A DNA stretch of 26,682 nucleotides from CAZVEE01 sp964625525 (GTDB lineage: Bacteria; Pseudomonadota; Alphaproteobacteria; JAJFIK01), in assembly GCA_964625525.1 (NCBI GenBank), contig CAZVEE010000048.1, positions 1-26,682 of the forward strand, read 5' to 3'. Every line of letters begins with the position of its first letter. The stretch's first letter is position 1. A model generated the notes under the pieces. That model did not search any database. It was not told the origin of the DNA and was given only the letters and a program-made list of their open reading frames with translations. A program made the translations under genes and the position numbers. Positions 23,734 to 26,682 of this stretch are shown piece by piece.

Positions 23734-25450
23734 AGCAATCGACAGTTACCTCTTCTATGAGGTCGCAGCCCTTCTGGTGCTGGCGGCCGCAATCGGCTTT
23801 ATCGGCCTGCTCTTGCGCCAGCCGCTGATCGTGAGCTTCATCGCGGTCGGCATTTTGGCCGGGCCGTCCGTGCTCGACATCGCCAAGTCCGATGATCACA
23901 TTGATCTGCTGGCAGAGCTTGGCATCGCCATCTTGCTGTTCCTGGTGGGCTTGAAGCTTGACCTCAAACTCGTGCGCACTCTGGGGCCGGTGGCGCTCTT
24001 AACGGGTCTCGGCCAAGTGGCGTTCACCACCATTTTCGGCTTTCTTATCGGCCTAAGCCTCGGCTTTGACTGGGTGACAAGCTTGTATGTGGCGGTGGCG
24101 CTGACCTTCTCGTCCACCATCATCATCGTCAAACTACTCAGCGACAAGCGCGAAATCGATTCCTTACACGGACGGATTGCGCTCGGCTTTCTCATTGTGC
24201 AAGATCTCGTGGTCGTCTTGGCCATGATCGTCTTGTCCGCCGTGGGCGTGGGTGCCGCTGGCGAGGATGATGCGGGGCTGATGGATGTGGTGCTGGTGTT
24301 CGCCTATGGCGCTGGCATGCTCGTGGCAGTGGGGCTGTTCCTCCATTTCATCGCCAATCCGCTGGTGGAACGCCTGTCGCGCGCGCCCGAGCTGCTCGTC
24401 TCCTTTGCGATCGGCTGGGCGGCGCTGCTTGCGGCCATTGGCCATTATCTGGGCTTTGGCAAAGAATTAGGGGGCTTGCTTGCCGGCGTCTCCCTGGCCT
24501 CGACCCCCTTCCGCGAGGCCATTGCGGCGCGGCTGTCCTCGTTGCGGGATTTTCTGCTGCTCTTCTTCTTCATTGCGTTGGGGGCTTCGCTCGATCTCTC
24601 CGTGCTTGGCGAAAACACTTGGGCAGCGGTCCTGTTCTCGCTCTTTGTGCTGATCGGTAATCCGCTGATTGTATTGGTGATCATGGGGGCCATGGGCTAT
24701 CGCAAACGCACCGGCTTTCTGGCCGGGCTCACCGTGGCGCAGATCAGCGAGTTTTCCCTGATTTTCATGGCCATGGGCGTTGCCATCGGCCATGTCACCG
24801 AAAGCGCGCTCGGTCTCGTGACCCTTGTCGGGCTGATCACCATCGCCGCCTCCACCTATATGATCACCTACTCCCACCATCTCTATGCCTGGGTTGAACC
24901 AGTGTTGAGTCCGTTCGAGCGCTCCTCCGCGGGGCAACGCGAAGATGCCAGCCAAATCCGGGCCCAAACCTATGACGTGGTTATTTTCGGCCTCGGTCGC
25001 TATGGGCTCGGGATCGCCCAGGAACTGCGCCAAGCCGGATGGCGGGTGCTGGGTGTTGATTTCAATCCGGTCGCCGTGCGCCATGGCCGCGCTCAGGGGT
25101 TTGACATGGTGTTCGGCGATGCAACGGATCCGGAGTTTCTCGCCCATCTGCCCTTGAAAGGCGTGGCTTGGGCCGTCTCCGCTGTGCCCGAGCACGATAC
25201 CGGCATCACCCATGATGATCCGCGCCGCGCCCTCATCGGCTCTCTCAATGAGCTGGCCTTTACGGGACGCATCGCCGTTTCCGCTCATACGGACGCGGTG
25301 GCGGACAAGCTGGAAGCCGCGGGCGCCGACTTGGTGCTGATGCCGTTCCGCGACGCCGCTGCCCGCGCTGCCGTCCTGGTCGCGAGCGGCACCACGCCCC
25401 CGGGGCATGCCCCGCCCGATCCGGAAGGCCAGAAGGAGTTCACCCCATGA
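23726..25450 (+). CDS. Kef-type CPA2 cation/proton antiporter with TrkA-N domain
   Basis: 574 residues. Residues about 1-390 hold 11-12 membrane helices with CPA2 features: RQPLIVSFIAVGILAGPS, ELGIAILLFLVGLKLDL, FSSTIIIVKLLSDK and FLIVQDLVVVLAM. A cytoplasmic Rossmann domain follows, with the nucleotide motif GLGRYG at 422-427 and VLGVDFNPVAV after it, as in TrkA-N/RCK domains that bind NAD(H). It exchanges K+ or Na+ for protons and is probably gated by nucleotide. Start and end overlap its neighbours (8 bp with the ATPase, 4 bp ATGA with the stress protein), which argues for one translationally coupled unit. Confidence 0.95.
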   Translation: MAEAIDSYLFYEVAALLVLAAAIGFIGLLLRQPLIVSFIAVGILAGPSVLDIAKSDDHIDLLAELGIAILLFLVGLKLDLKLVRTLGPVALLTGLGQVAFTTIFGFLIGLSLGFDWVTSLYVAVALTFSSTIIIVKLLSDKREIDSLHGRIALGFLIVQDLVVVLAMIVLSAVGVGAAGEDDAGLMDVVLVFAYGAGMLVAVGLFLHFIANPLVERLSRAPELLVSFAIGWAALLAAIGHYLGFGKELGGLLAGVSLASTPFREAIAARLSSLRDFLLLFFFIALGASLDLSVLGENTWAAVLFSLFVLIGNPLIVLVIMGAMGYRKRTGFLAGLTVAQISEFSLIFMAMGVAIGHVTESALGLVTLVGLITIAASTYMITYSHHLYAWVEPVLSPFERSSAGQREDASQIRAQTYDVVIFGLGRYGLGIAQELRQAGWRVLGVDFNPVAVRHGRAQGFDMVFGDATDPEFLAHLPLKGVAWAVSAVPEHDTGITHDDPRRALIGSLNELAFTGRIAVSAHTDAVADKLEAAGADLVLMPFRDAAARAAVLVASGTTPPGHAPPDPEGQKEFTP

Positions 25451-26466
25451 CCCACGCGCGCCCCACGCCTGGAGCCGGGTTCACGCATCTGCTGCTGGTC
25501 TGGCCCCCCGGTGATCATGATCCGAATCTCCTGCCGCTTGCGGGGGACCTGGCGGATCAGTGGGGGGCCGTGTTGACAGTCCTGGTGACCTTGGAGCCCC
25601 CCCAGGGGCTGGCCCGGCTCGCCCGGGCCGCCGGGACGTCCGTCGAGAGCATTGAAAGCCGTCTCATTGCGGAGGAACACGAGCGGCTGAGCGCCCATCT
25701 GCAACAGATTTGCCCTGATCGGGACCTGCGCATTGCCGTGCGCATGGGCAAACCCTTCATTGAGATCATTCACCACGTCTTGGCCCATGGCTGTGATTTG
25801 GTACTGAAAACCGCTGAAGAAATGCCGGGCCTGGCCCGCGGCCTGTTCGCCAGTACGGACCAACACCTGTTACGCAAATGCCCGTGTCCGGTCTGGTTGC
25901 GCCAGCGCGACGACACGCCGCCGTTCAAGACCATTGTGGCGGCGGTGGATGTGGATGATGCATCCGAAGCGCTTACTGGTCCGCATGCGGATTTGAACGC
26001 CTCCATTCTAGACACCGCCCTGCGCCTGGCCATAGCACCAGGCGCGGTGGTGCATGTGCTGCATGTTTGGGACGCACCGGGTGAAGGGCTCGTGCGCCTG
26101 TGGTCTGACGCACCGGATCTGGACAAGGCCGTGGCGGATTACGTGACCCAGGTGCAGACCACCCAGTGGCAGGCGCTCGACCATTTGGTGGCCGCGGCGC
26201 GTCACCGGCTGCTCCCTCAGACCACAGAGCACCCCTCTTTGGCGGTCCATATGGAACGTGGCGCGCCCCGCACGGTCATCCCCCAACAAGTTGATGCATT
26301 ACAGGCCGACCTCTTGGTGATGGGCACCATCGCCCGCACCGGCGTGCCCGGCTTCATCATCGGCAACACCGCCGAAGACGTGCTCAACAGTGTCACCTGC
26401 TCCGTTGTCACCGTAAAACCGCCCGCCTATGTCAGCCCGGTCCGGCTGACCGGCGCACGGGGCTAG
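25447..26466 (+). CDS. Tandem universal stress protein (UspA x2)
   Basis: 339 residues with two Usp folds, about 12-152 and 159-327. The first contains IVLVW-type strand THLLLVWPPG and ends CPCPVWLRQ; the second contains FKTIVAAVDVDD, then LLVMGTIARTGVPGFIIGNTAEDVLNSVTCSVVTVKP. The second matches the ATP-binding G-2x-G-9x-G(S/T) type loop imperfectly (GTIARTGVPGFIIGNT). This is the UspE-like layout. Such proteins help survival in energy or oxygen limitation and often accompany ion transporters, where they may sense ATP or the ion state. It is the last gene of the operon. Confidence 0.93.
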   Translation: MTHARPTPGAGFTHLLLVWPPGDHDPNLLPLAGDLADQWGAVLTVLVTLEPPQGLARLARAAGTSVESIESRLIAEEHERLSAHLQQICPDRDLRIAVRMGKPFIEIIHHVLAHGCDLVLKTAEEMPGLARGLFASTDQHLLRKCPCPVWLRQRDDTPPFKTIVAAVDVDDASEALTGPHADLNASILDTALRLAIAPGAVVHVLHVWDAPGEGLVRLWSDAPDLDKAVADYVTQVQTTQWQALDHLVAAARHRLLPQTTEHPSLAVHMERGAPRTVIPQQVDALQADLLVMGTIARTGVPGFIIGNTAEDVLNSVTCSVVTVKPPAYVSPVRLTGARG

Positions 26467-26527
26467 CGCGCGTTCAGGACAAGTGTGTGCGGGTGTCCGT
26501 GCGGAAAGCGCGCTAAACCAAAGACTG

Positions 26528-26565
26528 AGAGCCGTTTCAATAATCTGGTTTTCCGTGAAACGGCT
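26528..26565 (+). terminator. Long palindrome after the stress-protein gene, possible terminator
   Basis: GAGCCGTTTCA pairs perfectly with TGAAACGGCTC across a 16-base loop, about 60 bp after the stop codon. The following TCTAACCCC has no T run. It resembles other alphaproteobacterial intergenic palindromes with CTCTAA ends and may double as an operon terminator. The remaining bases to the window end show no convincing gene. Confidence 0.45.
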
Positions 26566-26682
26566 CTAACCCCGCGCCGCGCTCTCGCACGAGCCGCGTG
26601 TCTCCAGGACCGGTCTGAAAAAGGAAATGGTTGCGGGGGCTCGCTCCACGCTATCCCTACTGACGTGCTCATTTGACATCAA

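Noticed and set aside
26485..26676. Small open frames on both strands at the right edge
   Set aside because: They cross the palindrome at 26528-26565, lack ribosome sites and show no recognisable domain.
26672..26682. Possible FNR/FixK-like box at the window end (TTGACATCAA)
   Set aside because: The half-sites are separated by two bases instead of the usual spacing and the downstream gene is outside the window.

Overview
The window is GC-rich chromosomal DNA from a Gram-negative bacterium, most likely an alphaproteobacterium. Support comes from the ccmABCDE cytochrome c maturation order, a TonB-dependent receptor of the kind abundant in Sphingomonadales and Maricaulales-type genomes, paired acyl-CoA dehydrogenases, and an intergenic palindromic element with tagagcg/cgctcta ends of a type common in alphaproteobacterial genomes. 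I cannot place it to genus. One 100-N assembly gap (2990-3089) interrupts a glutamine/proline-rich lipoprotein gene.

Layout. 1-2080 (-) is the 5' part of a TonB-dependent receptor gene that runs off the left edge. 2566-3572 (-) is a DUF3011-like lipoprotein with its own terminator and an 18-bp tandem repeat just downstream. 3756-5057 (+) is a family-3 solute-binding-like protein with a long Ala/Pro linker. 5089-5910 (-) is an amidohydrolase-2 family protein that lacks the usual metal ligands; it is divergent from a MarR regulator (5981-6427), with a perfect palindromic operator between them. 6421-9208 (-) is the ccmABCDE operon for heme export and CcmE loading; ccmF, ccmG and ccmH are not here. 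9330-10214 (+) is a TIR-domain protein with two predicted membrane helices and a sharp GC drop in its second half, followed by an AT-rich spacer. 10462-16641 is a catabolic block: acyl-CoA synthetase, a truncated acetyltransferase remnant, a convergent carboxylesterase lipoprotein, and two acyl-CoA dehydrogenases in tandem. 16892-19528 is a class A penicillin-binding protein carrying an extra C-terminal domain that resembles a catalytically dead staphylococcal-nuclease fold. 19758-20375 (-) is a TetR regulator. 20616-26466 (+) is an operon of a small helix-turn-helix protein, a P2-type cation ATPase, a Kef-type cation/proton antiporter with a TrkA-N domain, and a tandem universal stress protein.

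How the genes fit together. The receptor, esterase, acyl-CoA synthetase and acyl-CoA dehydrogenase pair could serve uptake and beta-oxidation of a hydrophobic ester or cyclic acid, but the substrate cannot be read from sequence. The final operon reads as an ion-homeostasis and stress module: three genes overlap by 8 bp and 4 bp, and the leading helix-turn-helix gene may control it through repeats in its own upstream region.

The least ordinary items are the PBP with a pseudo-nuclease domain, the mosaic membrane TIR protein, and the ligand-poor amidohydrolase with its MarR operator. I see no CRISPR array, tRNA, rRNA, insertion sequence or phage genes.
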